Positions 23,662 through 32,265 are shown, numbered from the stretch's first letter. The stretch is DNA of 64,000 bases from Rhodobacter sp. (GCA_027484145.1 JAIXUH010000002.1:558001-622000), one strand, 5' to 3'. Translations and numbers: made by a program. Notes: a model not told the origin generated them from the sequence alone.

Positions 23662-25698
23662 ATGACCGACCACCCCCTTGTGATCTTTACCCCCTCAGGC
23701 AAGCGGGGGCGTTTCCCCGTTGGCACGCCAGTGCTGACGGCAGCACGGCAATTGGGGGTTGATCTCGATTCGGTTTGTGGCGGGCGCGGCATTTGCTCCA
23801 AATGCCAGATCACGCCGGGCTATGGCGAGTTCTCCAAGCATGGCGTGACGGTCGCCTCAGATGCCCTGTCGGGCTGGAATTCGGTCGAAGAGCGCTACAA
23901 GTCAAAGCGTGGCCTGATCGACGGGCGCCGGCTTGGCTGTCAGGCGCAGGTCATGGGCGATGTCGTGATTGACGTGCCGCCCGAAAGCCAGGTGCACAAG
24001 CAGGTCATCCGCAAATCGGCCACCGAACGCCACATCGAGATGGACCCGGCCACGCGCCTCTATTTCGTGTCGGTGGCAGAGCCCGACATGCACGAACCGA
24101 CGGGCGATTTTGAACGTCTCGCTTTGGCGCTGCGCGACCAATGGCAGATTGAGGATATCGAGGCTGATCTGGCCATCATGCGGCGGCTGCAACCGGCGCT
24201 GCGCAAGGGCGCTTGGTCGGTGACCGTGGCGCTGCACAAGGGCAATCATGACATGCGCCACCGGGTGCTGGATATCTGGCCCGGTTTTCACGATGCGCCG
24301 ATCCATGGTCTTGCCATCGACCTTGGCTCGACGACCATTGCCGCACACTTGTGCGATCTGGGGGATGGCCGTGTTCTGGCCTCTTCTGGCCTGATGAACC
24401 CGCAGATCCGCTTTGGCGAAGATCTGATGAGCCGCGTCAGTTATGCGATGATGAACCCCGGCGGCGATGTGGAAATGACCCGCGCGGTGCGCGAGGCGAT
24501 CAATGCCCTGGCCGTTTCTATCGCTGCCGAAGGTGGGGTCGAGGCCGCGTCGGTCTATGAGGTGGTGATCGTCTGCAACCCGGTCATGCACCATCTGTTG
24601 TTGGGGATCGACCCGGTCGAGTTGGGACAGGCGCCCTTTGCCTTGGCAACCAGCGGCAGCCTGTCTCTCGATGCCCGCGATCTGGACTTTGCGGCGCTGA
24701 ACCGTGCGGCGCGGGTGTACCTGCTGCCTTGCATTGCGGGCCATGTGGGCGCAGATGCAGCCGCCGTAGCGCTGTCGGAACAGCCTGACCAGTCGGATGA
24801 TATGGTGCTGATCGTGGATGTCGGCACGAATGCCGAAATTCTTCTGGGCAACAAGCACCGGGTTCTGGCCTGTTCTTCGCCCACAGGACCAGCCTTTGAA
24901 GGCGCACAGATTTCGAGCGGGCAGCGCGCTGCACCGGGCGCGATCGAGCGGGTGCAGATTGATCCACTGACCAAGGAACCGCGCTTCAAGGTGATTGGCA
25001 GCGACCTTTGGTCCACCGATGCGGGCTTTGCCGAGGCAACGGCCACAACCGGAATCAGTGGCATTTGCGGCAGCGGCATCATCGAAGCCGTGGCCGAAAT
25101 GCGGATGGCGGGTCTGGTGGATCAGGGCGGCCTGATTGGCAGCCCCGAACAGACCGGCACTTGGCGCACCACGCCTGAGGGGCGCACGCACAGCTATGTG
25201 CTGCACGACGGCACCGCCGAGGGCGGGCCAAAGATCATGGTCACCCAAGGTGACATCCGCGCCATTCAACTGGCCAAATCGGCGCTTTATGCCGGCGCGC
25301 GCCTGCTGATGGATGAAATGGGTATCGACAAGGTGGATCGCGTGACCCTTGCCGGGGCCTTTGGCGCGCACATCAGCCCCAAGCATGCGATGGTGCTGGG
25401 GATGATCCCGGATGCGCCGCTGGATCACGTGACCAGCGCCGGAAACGCGGCCGGAACCGGCGCGCGCATCGCGTTGTGCAATGTGGCGGCCCGCTCGCAG
25501 ATCGAGGCGACGGTGCACCAGATTCACAAGGTGGAAACCGCGATCGAGCCGCGCTTTCAGGAGCATTTCGTGAACGCCAGTGCGATTCCGCACGCCGTGG
25601 ATCCCTTCCCCGAGCTTTCGGCCATCGTCACTTTGCCAAATGTGTCGTTCAACACATCCGGTGGCGGGGCGGATGGGCGGCGTCGGCGGCGCGGGTGA
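23662..25698 (+). CDS. RamA-like corrinoid activation protein (2Fe-2S + ASKHA, DUF4445)
   Basis: The 678-residue protein begins with a plant-type ferredoxin domain whose cluster ligands are C39, C45, C48 (VCGGRGICSKC) and C93. A linker follows, then an ASKHA-fold DUF4445 domain with LAIDLGSTTIAAH (about 215-227) and IVDVGTNAEI (about 390-399), and a GICGSGIIEAV motif near 470. Such proteins use ATP to reduce cob(II)alamin back to the active Co(I) state on corrinoid methyltransferase proteins. In Rhodobacteraceae a relative is reported to support a split methionine synthase (recalled, not checked). RBS GCAGGAG precedes ATG 23662. The C-terminus ends in five arginines. Confidence 0.88.
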   Translation: MTDHPLVIFTPSGKRGRFPVGTPVLTAARQLGVDLDSVCGGRGICSKCQITPGYGEFSKHGVTVASDALSGWNSVEERYKSKRGLIDGRRLGCQAQVMGDVVIDVPPESQVHKQVIRKSATERHIEMDPATRLYFVSVAEPDMHEPTGDFERLALALRDQWQIEDIEADLAIMRRLQPALRKGAWSVTVALHKGNHDMRHRVLDIWPGFHDAPIHGLAIDLGSTTIAAHLCDLGDGRVLASSGLMNPQIRFGEDLMSRVSYAMMNPGGDVEMTRAVREAINALAVSIAAEGGVEAASVYEVVIVCNPVMHHLLLGIDPVELGQAPFALATSGSLSLDARDLDFAALNRAARVYLLPCIAGHVGADAAAVALSEQPDQSDDMVLIVDVGTNAEILLGNKHRVLACSSPTGPAFEGAQISSGQRAAPGAIERVQIDPLTKEPRFKVIGSDLWSTDAGFAEATATTGISGICGSGIIEAVAEMRMAGLVDQGGLIGSPEQTGTWRTTPEGRTHSYVLHDGTAEGGPKIMVTQGDIRAIQLAKSALYAGARLLMDEMGIDKVDRVTLAGAFGAHISPKHAMVLGMIPDAPLDHVTSAGNAAGTGARIALCNVAARSQIEATVHQIHKVETAIEPRFQEHFVNASAIPHAVDPFPELSAIVTLPNVSFNTSGGGADGRRRRRG

Positions 25699-25734
25699 TT
25701 GCAGGATTGATTGCCCGCCGGGCCTGCGCTACCC

Positions 25735-26280
25735 ATGGTCGCCATGGATGACCCTGTTGGACAATTGCTGTTTCGGATCGCCGCACAGGACCGTGCCGCG
25801 TTTGCCGAGGTCTATTCCGCAACGTCCTCGAAACTAATGGGTGTTCTCCTCCGTATCCTTGGTCAGAGAGCCGAAGCGGAGGATGCGTTGCAAGAGGTTT
25901 ATACCAGAGTGTGGCTGCGGGCGGGGCGTTACGACGCCAGCAAAGGCGCAGGCATGACGTGGTTGATCGCCCTTGCCCGCAACCATGCGATTGATCGCCT
26001 GCGCGCCCGCCGCCCTGAACAATCTGACGATGGCGAAGCAGAACTGGTGGTCGATCAGTCGCCGCGCGCAGAAACCCGGCTGATTGCGCAAGGCGAGGCG
26101 CGCCGCGTGGGCGATTGCTTTGATGCGCTGGAACCGGACCGTGCCGATGCTGTGCGTGGGGCCTATCTGTCTGGCCTGTCCTATCAGGACCTGGCCGCGC
26201 GGCATGATGTGCCGATCAACACCATGCGGACATGGTTACGTCGCAGCCTTCTGAAGCTGAAGGAGTGTCTTGACGAATGA
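25735..26280 (+). CDS. ECF RNA polymerase sigma factor, SigK-like
   Basis: The protein is about 181 residues from ATG 25735. It has sigma region 2 (AEDALQEVYTRVWLRAGRYD, in part; then TWLIALARNHAIDRLRARR) and region 4 (LSGLSYQDLAARHDVPINTMRTWLRRSLLKLK, in part). A downstream RskA-like anti-sigma overlaps it by 4 bp, which is the classical arrangement for regulation by sequestration. Three starts are possible: TTG 25711 (AGGA site 5 bp upstream), ATG 25735 and ATG 25744; I prefer the ATGs by homology but the SD argument supports TTG. The fasciclin gene after the anti-sigma is its likely target. Confidence 0.85.
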   Translation: MVAMDDPVGQLLFRIAAQDRAAFAEVYSATSSKLMGVLLRILGQRAEAEDALQEVYTRVWLRAGRYDASKGAGMTWLIALARNHAIDRLRARRPEQSDDGEAELVVDQSPRAETRLIAQGEARRVGDCFDALEPDRADAVRGAYLSGLSYQDLAARHDVPINTMRTWLRRSLLKLKECLDE

Positions 26281-26942
26281 CTGACATTCCAACCGCCGAG
26301 TCCCCGATGACCCCTGAAGAGGCTGATGACGCCTTGGCCGCAGAATATGTGCTGGGTGTGCTGGATCATGCCGAGCGTCTGCAAGTGGCGTCGCGCATCA
26401 AGACGGATGCCACCTTTGCCGCACGCGTTGTCGCGTGGGAAGGCCGCCTTGCCGGGCTGAATGACGATTTTGCCGAAGCCCCGGCCCCGAACCTTTTGCC
26501 GCAGATCGAGGCGCGTCTGTTCCCGAAGCCGGCCAAGCCGCGTTCCAACTGGATGCGCTGGTTTGCCGGGGCTTTGGTTGCGGCCAGCCTTGTGGCGGGG
26601 GCGCTGCTGCTGATGCCGGGCACGCCACAGGCCACTTTGGTGGCCGAACTGGGCACGCAATCCGAAGGTCTGGTCTATCTGGCCCGCCACGACGGCACCC
26701 GGCTGGAAGTGACCCGTGCCGCCGGCACACGCCCGGCCGCAGGGCAAGACCATGAGTTGTGGATCATCGCCCCCGGTGCGGCACCTGTGTCGCTGGGCCT
26801 GTTGCGGGATGCGCCTCTGAGCGTGGAATATCCGCGCCCGCCCGCCGGTTGGGTTCTGGCCGTTTCGGTGGAACCCGAAGGCGGTTCCACCACAGGCGCA
26901 CCCACCGGCCCCGTCATTCTGACGGCTGAGGTAAGCCTTTGA
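26277..26942 (+). CDS. RskA-like anti-sigma factor
   Basis: This 221-residue protein has an N-terminal cytoplasmic anti-sigma region (ALAAEYVLGVLDHAERLQV near residues 20-40), one membrane helix at about 93-113, and a C-terminal periplasmic RskA domain (GQDHELWIIAPGAAPVSLG and PPAGWVLAVSVEPEGGSTTG). It would hold the ECF sigma factor until a periplasmic signal triggers its release, probably by proteolysis. The first residues overlap the sigma gene stop by 4 bp, so the two proteins are made together. Confidence 0.88.
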   Translation: MTDIPTAESPMTPEEADDALAAEYVLGVLDHAERLQVASRIKTDATFAARVVAWEGRLAGLNDDFAEAPAPNLLPQIEARLFPKPAKPRSNWMRWFAGALVAASLVAGALLLMPGTPQATLVAELGTQSEGLVYLARHDGTRLEVTRAAGTRPAAGQDHELWIIAPGAAPVSLGLLRDAPLSVEYPRPPAGWVLAVSVEPEGGSTTGAPTGPVILTAEVSL

Positions 26943-26958
26943 TCACGCGTGCGTGATC
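26941..26958. repeat. Perfect 18-bp palindrome at the anti-sigma stop codon
   Basis: GATCACGC-GT-GCGTGATC is fully palindromic, overlaps the anti-sigma stop codon and sits 22 bp before the candidate ECF -35 element. It could be an operator or a transcript hairpin; there is no T-run. Confidence 0.5.
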
Positions 26959-26979
26959 GCACTAAAGTTTTCCTGGTCG

Positions 26980-27009
26980 GTGAAACTTCGGCGCGAACCC
27001 TCTCGTAAC
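26980..27009 (+). promoter_or_regulatory. Candidate ECF sigma promoter of the fasciclin gene
   Basis: A GTGAAAC -35 element (26980-26986) and a CGTAAC-type -10 (starting 27004) are separated by 17 bp, the spacing and base pattern of ECF promoters (GAAC-N16-17-CGT). The start codon is about 50 bp further on. A small hairpin GGCAGGA-TGG-TCCTGCC (27019-27035) lies in the leader. Confidence 0.45.
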
Positions 27010-27055
27010 TCCCTCGAAGGCAGGATGGTCCTGCCTCTTCCAAGGGAGACGATCC

Positions 27056-27613
27056 ATGAAATTCACACTCGCCGCATCCATTCTGGCCCTGTCCGTCACC
27101 GCCGCTTTTGCAGAATCGCACAGCGAAGCAAACCCGATGGTGGGTGGTGCCGAGATGTTCGCCGAAAAGAACATCATCGAAAACGCCGTGAATTCGGCTG
27201 ACCACACCACGTTGGTTGCCGCCGTGCAAGCCGCAGGTCTGGTGGAAACGCTGTCGGGTGCAGGCCCGTTCACCGTTTTCGCCCCCACGAACGATGCCTT
27301 CGCCAAACTGCCGGCCGGCACGGTCGAGACGCTGCTGAAACCGGAAAACAAGGATCAGCTGACCAAGATCCTGACCTGCCATGTGGTGGCCGCCAATGCG
27401 ATGTCGGATGCGATCATGAAGATGGTTGACGATGACAAGGGCGCGCACCCGGTCAAGACCGTGGGTGGCTGCGAATTCACCGCGATGTACGAAGGCGACA
27501 AGATCATGATCAAGGATGGCATGGGCAACGTGGCCAATGTGACCATCGCGGATGTCAAGCAGTCGAACGGCGTGATCCACGTCATCGACACCGTTCTGAT
27601 GCCCGCCATGTAA
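27056..27613 (+). CDS. Secreted fasciclin-domain protein
   Basis: The 185-residue protein has a signal peptide (cleavage near AFA-ES, about residue 19) and one FAS1 domain. Visible landmarks are the H1 box (TVFAPTNDAFAKLPAG, about 79-94) and the terminal H2-like segment NGVIHVIDTVLMP. Fasciclin domains mediate adhesion or surface interactions. The SD AAGGGAGA lies 6-7 bp upstream. The preceding sigma/anti-sigma pair matches the order seen in Mycobacterium, where SigK-RskA controls the fasciclin proteins MPT70/MPT83. Confidence 0.92.
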   Translation: MKFTLAASILALSVTAAFAESHSEANPMVGGAEMFAEKNIIENAVNSADHTTLVAAVQAAGLVETLSGAGPFTVFAPTNDAFAKLPAGTVETLLKPENKDQLTKILTCHVVAANAMSDAIMKMVDDDKGAHPVKTVGGCEFTAMYEGDKIMIKDGMGNVANVTIADVKQSNGVIHVIDTVLMPAM

Positions 27614-27737
27614 TCTGCCGTTGTGGCGGCCACGGGCCGGGGTGTGTCACTGCGCCCTGACCCGTGGCCTGCCAGAACGATAGGCCGCACGTGCGTCGGA
27701 TCATCAATGTCCCCGCAGGTCAGGCGTGCGGGCGTGC

Positions 27738-27769
27738 TTTTCCCCCGGTCCGGATGGGCCGGGGGTTTT
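27738..27769 (+). terminator. Intrinsic terminator between fasciclin and oxidoreductase genes
   Basis: CCCCCGG-t-CC and GG-g-CCGGGGG pair around a GGAT loop (27742-27765), with TTTT after it. It probably ends the sigma/anti-sigma/fasciclin transcript. Confidence 0.65.
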
Positions 27770-27800
27770 CCGTTGCCTGCGGCTGTGATCAGATCGTGTC

Positions 27801-28334
27801 ATGGAACGACATGTCCTTTTTCTCTTGTCCTCGGCCCGCCCTGCGGGCAACACACAGGCGCTTGCCCGGCAGGCGGCCTCTGGGCTGCGCGGAACCTGTG
27901 ATTGGGTCGATCTGGCACAGGTGGCCCTGCCCGGCTTTGCGGACCCGCGCCCTGCCCCGATGCCGCCGCCCGAGGGTGCTTTGGCAGACATCTTGGGCCG
28001 GATGACTCTTGCCAGCGACATCGTCTTTGCCGCCCCGGTCTATTGGTATGCCCTGCCCGCCCCGGCCAAGCTGCTGCTGGATCATTGGTCGGGCTTTCTG
28101 GATGCGCCCGGTCTGAACTTTGCCGCGATGATGCGGGGCAAACGGCTGTGGCTGATCACCGTGCGCGCTGACCCCGACCCGGCGGTTCCCGTCGCGATGG
28201 AACAGGCGATGGAGCGCACAGCGGCGTGGCTTGGCATGGTCTGGGGTGGCGCGTTGCATGGGCTTGGCGATGCGCCCGGCGATGTCTGCGCCGATGCTTC
28301 ATGGCACCGTGCGCCCGATTTCCTGACCCTGTGA
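27801..28334 (+). CDS. NAD(P)H-dependent flavodoxin-fold oxidoreductase
   Basis: The 177-residue protein has a flavodoxin-like FMN-binding start (LFLLSSARPAGNTQAL, near residues 6-21) and the AAPVYWYALPAPAKLLLDHW segment (about 78-97) typical of the NAD(P)H:quinone/FMN reductase family. The C-terminal half is Ala-rich with fewer motifs. It would be a cytosolic reductase for quinones, azo compounds or flavin. It is a single gene, ending just before tRNA-Gly. Confidence 0.8.
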   Translation: MERHVLFLLSSARPAGNTQALARQAASGLRGTCDWVDLAQVALPGFADPRPAPMPPPEGALADILGRMTLASDIVFAAPVYWYALPAPAKLLLDHWSGFLDAPGLNFAAMMRGKRLWLITVRADPDPAVPVAMEQAMERTAAWLGMVWGGALHGLGDAPGDVCADASWHRAPDFLTL

Positions 28335-28376
28335 CTGCTTGACGAAGCCGCAGGCTTGGCTTACCTGATGTCGCAC

Positions 28377-28450
28377 GCGGGTGTAGCTCAATGGTAGAGC
28401 CGCAGCTTCCCAAGCTGATGACGAGGGTTCGATTCCCTTCACCCGCTCCA
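28377..28450 (+). tRNA. tRNA-Gly (anticodon CCC)
   Basis: The acceptor stem GCGGGTG/CACCCGC closes the cloverleaf. The D-arm contains GCTCAATGGTAGAGC, the anticodon loop TTCCCAA gives CCC, and the T-arm has AGGG-TTCGATT-CCCT. Discriminator T and an encoded CCA follow. It decodes GGG. Confidence 0.95.
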
Positions 28451-28535
28451 TCGCTTTCCATAGAACGCGTTCGCCCTTTCCTTCGCTGGCCCAACTGGCT
28501 AGCAACGCGGCATCTGTTTGGCGAAGGAGGCCTTC

Positions 28536-28889
28536 TTGAACACTGACATCACACGTATCGGCACCGGCCCGCGCATGAGCGAGGGCGTGTGCTACAACGG
28601 CATCATCTGGGTGGCCGGACAGGTTGGCACGCCGGGCGACAGCGTGGCCGACCAGACCCGCCAATGCCTGGCCGAGGTGGACCGCATTCTGGCCGAAGCG
28701 GGCACGGACAAGACGCGCATCCTGTCGGCCCAGATCTGGCTGGCCGATATGGCCGATTTTCCGGCCATGAACAGCGTCTGGGATGCATGGGTGCCGCAGG
28801 GCCACACGCCCGCCCGCGCCACGGGCGAGGCCAAGCTGGCCGCCCCCGCCTATCTGGTCGAGGTGATTGTCACCGCCGCCCTGCGCTAA
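28536..28889 (+). CDS. RidA family protein (YjgF/YER057c/UK114)
   Basis: The protein is 117 residues from a TTG start. The preferred start is TTG 28536 because GAAGGAGG lies 6 bp before it; an earlier in-frame TTG (28518) would put the SD inside the gene. The RidA family hydrolyses enamine/imine intermediates that would damage PLP enzymes. The conserved C-terminal block HTPARATGEAKLAAPAYLVEV carries the Arg and Glu involved in substrate binding. The gene stands alone after tRNA-Gly. Confidence 0.88.
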   Translation: MNTDITRIGTGPRMSEGVCYNGIIWVAGQVGTPGDSVADQTRQCLAEVDRILAEAGTDKTRILSAQIWLADMADFPAMNSVWDAWVPQGHTPARATGEAKLAAPAYLVEVIVTAALR

Positions 28890-28898
28890 GCTGTCATC

Positions 28899-28929
28899 GC
28901 CCCCGCCCACACACCAAAAGGGCGGGGGT
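28899..28929 (+). terminator. GC-rich hairpin after the RidA gene
   Basis: GCCCCCGCCC and GGGCGGGGG pair around a loop of about 11 bases. No T-run follows, so termination strength is doubtful. Confidence 0.35.
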
Positions 28930-29034
28930 CATGATCCCCTTACTTTTCAACTCCATAAAAATCGTTATGGTAAAAGGCATTAGAGTAATGGCTTGATCGG
29001 AACCCCGGTTTAGGCCTGACAATTGGAGATGATG

Positions 29035-29457
29035 ATGAAGCCTTTACCAACAGTATCCGCCGCAGCGGTGACATTGTTGCTTTTGAGTGCACAGGTTCAC
29101 GCGCAAGACACGCTGGTAACGCGCTGCTCTGTCAACGTGAACGGTACCTTTGTTCCCGCCCTGATCCTTCGGGTGAACGGCGCGCAAAAGGTCTTTAAGG
29201 TGGGTGAAGCTGGTTTGACCCACAGCATCGTGTTCAATGAACAAAAAGCCATCGGCTTTGCCCAGACCCTGCTGGACGATTCTGCCGGGCCACTGGTCTA
29301 TGTGGATTGCGGCGGTCTGAGTGATGGGTCAGATGGGGCGGACAGCCCGGTTGTCGTGCCGGTGACAACCACAACTCCCCCGCCGCCGCCGCCACCGCCC
29401 GTGGATGACGGGGGGGACGACAGCCCGCCCGGTGGTGGTTGCGGATACGATCAATAA
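29035..29457 (+). CDS. Small secreted protein of unknown function with Pro-rich tail
   Basis: The 140-residue product has a signal peptide (cleavage near VHAQ, about residue 24), a compact middle domain with two cysteines (TRCSVNVNG and YVDCGG), and a low-complexity tail of Thr then eight prolines, Asp/Gly and a final GGGCGYDQ. ATG 29035 is favoured by GGAG six bases upstream; ATGs at 29029 and 29032 are alternatives. The glycosyltransferase start is only 5 bp after the stop. No domain is recognised; the Pro-rich tail may span the cell wall or interact with a partner. Confidence 0.7.
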   Translation: MKPLPTVSAAAVTLLLLSAQVHAQDTLVTRCSVNVNGTFVPALILRVNGAQKVFKVGEAGLTHSIVFNEQKAIGFAQTLLDDSAGPLVYVDCGGLSDGSDGADSPVVVPVTTTTPPPPPPPPVDDGGDDSPPGGGCGYDQ

Positions 29458-29462
29458 CCCCC

Positions 29463-30659
29463 ATGGCCCGACCCCGGATTTTGCTTGCGAATGAATTCGG
29501 GGCCGGGCGCGGCCATCTGGTGACGCTGCGCCAACTGGCCCGTGCCTTTGGCGATGGTTTCGTGTTTGACGCGGCCCTTGGCCGACGCGAACATGATGAC
29601 GTGATGACAAGCTTTGGCGCTGATGTTTATGACGGCCCGCGCCTGAACTATCGCAACGCCCGCCGCATCGGCCCCGACGGTGTGCGCACCGCCACATGGG
29701 GCGAGTTTCTGGGCGATCTGGGCTTTGACCGGGAAAAGCGCGTGGGCGACATTGTCGCGTGGTGGCGGCATGTGATCAGCAGCCGCGCCATCGCTATGGT
29801 GGTGGCCGATTATGCGCCGCTAGCCCTGTTGGCTGCGCGCAGCCTTGGCGTGCCAACGCTGGCCACAGGCACCGGCTATGGGTTGCCGCCCTGGCAGATG
29901 CCCGACTTCCCGATGCTGCGCCCGGAAAACCATGTCCGCCTGCATGATGAAGCTGAACTGCTGGCAAATGTGAACCGGGTGATGGGCGGCTATAGCTTTG
30001 CGCCGCTTGCTGGCCTGCCCGAAGTGTATCGCGCCGATCTGACCCTTGTCCGCACGCTGCCGTTTCTGGACCCTTACCATCCGTGGCGGCGCGATGCCTA
30101 TCTGCCCCCTGTCGCCGACATCAGCCCGCTGACGGCCGCGTCGGGGGATGAGGTATTCATCTACTTTTCCACCAGCGAGATGGAAGATGACGCCGTGGTC
30201 GAGGCCGTTTCGCAACTGCGGATGCCGCGCCGGGGCTATCTGCCCGCGCCGCCGCCGGGGGTGGCGGAAAAGCTGGCCGCCTCGGGTATGATCCTTGAGG
30301 CAGGCCCCTTGCCTGTGGCGCAAATTGCGGCGCGGTCGCGGCTGGTGCTGAATGCGGGGCAGCATGGGATTATGTCGCTGGCGCTGTATGCTGGCGTGCC
30401 GCAGGTGTGCCTGCCGCAGCATCAAGAGCAAATGTGGCACGCCCGCGCCGCCGAACGAAAGGGCGTTGCGCGGGTTGTGCCAAAGCAAGGGCTTGTCGCC
30501 GAAGCGCTGATCGCCGCGATCGAGGATAGCTATGCCGACGACGCGATGTTTGACCGCGCACGCCACCTTGCCGACACGCTGAAGGCCGCTCTGCCGGGCG
30601 ATCCGGACGCGATGACCGCCGCCATGCTGCGCCCGATGACCGCCCGCTTGCGGGGCTGA
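29463..30659 (+). CDS. Glycosyltransferase, GT1/UGT-like fold
   Basis: The 398-residue protein opens ILLANEFGAGRGHL, where the Gly-rich loop and His resemble the N-terminal donor/acceptor loop of GT-B enzymes (MurG, UGT). The C-terminal block LVLNAGQHGIMSLALYAGVPQVCLP matches the nucleotide-sugar binding segment of the GT1 superfamily (H-G-G/G-V-P pattern). It would transfer a sugar from a UDP/NDP donor, but acceptor and donor are unknown. No lipid-biosynthesis genes are adjacent. It follows the secreted protein at 5 bp and has no convincing own SD, so translation is probably coupled. Confidence 0.7.
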   Translation: MARPRILLANEFGAGRGHLVTLRQLARAFGDGFVFDAALGRREHDDVMTSFGADVYDGPRLNYRNARRIGPDGVRTATWGEFLGDLGFDREKRVGDIVAWWRHVISSRAIAMVVADYAPLALLAARSLGVPTLATGTGYGLPPWQMPDFPMLRPENHVRLHDEAELLANVNRVMGGYSFAPLAGLPEVYRADLTLVRTLPFLDPYHPWRRDAYLPPVADISPLTAASGDEVFIYFSTSEMEDDAVVEAVSQLRMPRRGYLPAPPPGVAEKLAASGMILEAGPLPVAQIAARSRLVLNAGQHGIMSLALYAGVPQVCLPQHQEQMWHARAAERKGVARVVPKQGLVAEALIAAIEDSYADDAMFDRARHLADTLKAALPGDPDAMTAAMLRPMTARLRG

Positions 30660-30662
30660 AGG

Positions 30663-32264
30663 TCAGACCTTCAGAAATTCCACCAGCGCCGAGGTCGAGC
30701 CGTCTTTGCCTGCGGTGCCCATCTTGCCCTCAAGGATCGGTTGCAGCGCAAGCGCCAGTTCCTTGCCCAATTCCACGCCCCATTGGTCATAGGAATTCAC
30801 ACCAAGGATCACCCCTTCGACAAAGACGCGGTGTTCGTACAGCGCGATGATCTGGCCAAGGGTAAAGGGCGTCAACTGTTCGTAAGCCAAGGTGGTGGAC
30901 GGACGGTTGCCCGGAAACACGCGGTGCCGGGCCTGACGCTCCAACTCGGCCCCGGTCAGGCCCTTTTTGGCCATGATCGCGCTCGCCTCGGCCAGACTGC
31001 GGCCACGCAGCAGCGCCTCGGATTGGGCAAGGCAGTTCGACACCAGCAGCAAGTGCTGATGCGCCAGATGGGGTTCATGGCCGCGCCGGGCCACCAGAAA
31101 CTCGCACGGCACCACGCGCGTGCCCTGATGGATCAGTTGATAGAACGCATGCTGGCCGTTGGTGCCGGGTTCCCCCCAGACCACGGGGCCCGAATGATAG
31201 GGCAAGTCCTTGCCATCCATCGACACGCGCTTGCCGTTCGATTCCATCTCAAGCTGTTGAAGATAGGCGGGCAGACGGCTGAGCCGCTGGTCATAGGGCA
31301 GCACCGCGCGGGTGGCATGGCCGCAGACCTGATTGTGCCAAAGCCCGACCAGCGCCAGCAGCACCGGCAGGTTGTGGCCAAAGTCTGCTGTGCGGAAATG
31401 CGCATCCATCGCCGCACCGCCCGCAAGAAATTGCGCGAAATCATCCGGCCCGATGGCCAGCATGATGGCAAGGCCGATCGGCCCCCACATGGAATAGCGC
31501 CCGCCGACCCAGTCTTCGAAACCGAACACCCGTTCACTTGAAATGCCAAAGGCCGATGTCTTGTCTGCTGCCGTCGACACAGCGGCGAATTGCGCCGCCG
31601 GGTTGGCCACCTGTTCTGCCATCCAAGCACGCACCGTTTCGGCATTGGTCATCGTCTCGATGGTCGTAAAGGTCTTGGAGGCGATGATGACCAGTGTGGT
31701 TTGCGGGTTCAGCCCGCGCAGCACATCTGCCGCATGTGCCCCATCGACGTTCGAGATGAAGTGGCAGCGCGGCCCGTCATGGAACGGCGCCAAAGCCAGT
31801 ACCGCCATGGCAGGCCCAAGGTCAGACCCGCCGATGCCGATGTTGACCACATCGGTGATCTTGCCGCCCTGCCCCGCAAACCGCCCTTCGCGCACGTCAT
31901 CGCAAAAGGCGCGCATCCGGGCATAGGTCTCGCGCACCGGTGGCATCACATCCTTGCCATCCACCACGACATTGGCGGACAGGTTGCGCAAAGCCGTGTG
32001 CAGCACGGCGCGGCCTTCGGTTTCGTTGATCTTTGTGCCGGAAAACATCGCCTCGCGCTTTTCCGCAACACCTGCGGCCTTGGCAAGTGCCAGCAACAGA
32101 GACAGACCTGTGGCATCGATGTTGGTCTTGGAATAGTCGAACAGCATGCCATCGGACGCGGCCGAAAAAGTCTTGGCGCGTGCAGGATCGCTGAACAGAT
32201 CCAAGATGCGGCGCTGCTCGATGGTGGCGTGATGCGACGTCAGGTCTGCCCAGTGCTGGTTCAT
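30663..32264 (-). CDS. pgi: Glucose-6-phosphate isomerase
   Basis: The 533-residue enzyme interconverts glucose-6-P and fructose-6-P. The [11 protein letters not shown] substrate loop (about 150) and the C-terminal signature near [13 protein letters not shown] (in part) are visible. Its ATG follows the pgl stop by one base (TGA-C-ATG), so it is the last gene of a zwf-pgl-pgi operon. This arrangement lets hexose-P be recycled through the Entner-Doudoroff pathway. ATG 32264 is the family start; 35 upstream codons are pgl sequence in another frame. Confidence 0.95.
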   Translation of the reverse strand: MNQHWADLTSHHATIEQRRILDLFSDPARAKTFSAASDGMLFDYSKTNIDATGLSLLLALAKAAGVAEKREAMFSGTKINETEGRAVLHTALRNLSANVVVDGKDVMPPVRETYARMRAFCDDVREGRFAGQGGKITDVVNIGIGGSDLGPAMAVLALAPFHDGPRCHFISNVDGAHAADVLRGLNPQTTLVIIASKTFTTIETMTNAETVRAWMAEQVANPAAQFAAVSTAADKTSAFGISSERVFGFEDWVGGRYSMWGPIGLAIMLAIGPDDFAQFLAGGAAMDAHFRTADFGHNLPVLLALVGLWHNQVCGHATRAVLPYDQRLSRLPAYLQQLEMESNGKRVSMDGKDLPYHSGPVVWGEPGTNGQHAFYQLIHQGTRVVPCEFLVARRGHEPHLAHQHLLLVSNCLAQSEALLRGRSLAEASAIMAKKGLTGAELERQARHRVFPGNRPSTTLAYEQLTPFTLGQIIALYEHRVFVEGVILGVNSYDQWGVELGKELALALQPILEGKMGTAGKDGSTSALVEFLKV

Positions 32265-32265
32265 G

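Noticed and set aside
23902-25593. 563-codon minus-strand frame opposite the RamA-like gene
   Set aside because: Mirror of a gene with conserved ferredoxin and ASKHA motifs; composition (H, Q, R rich) is that of a shadow frame.
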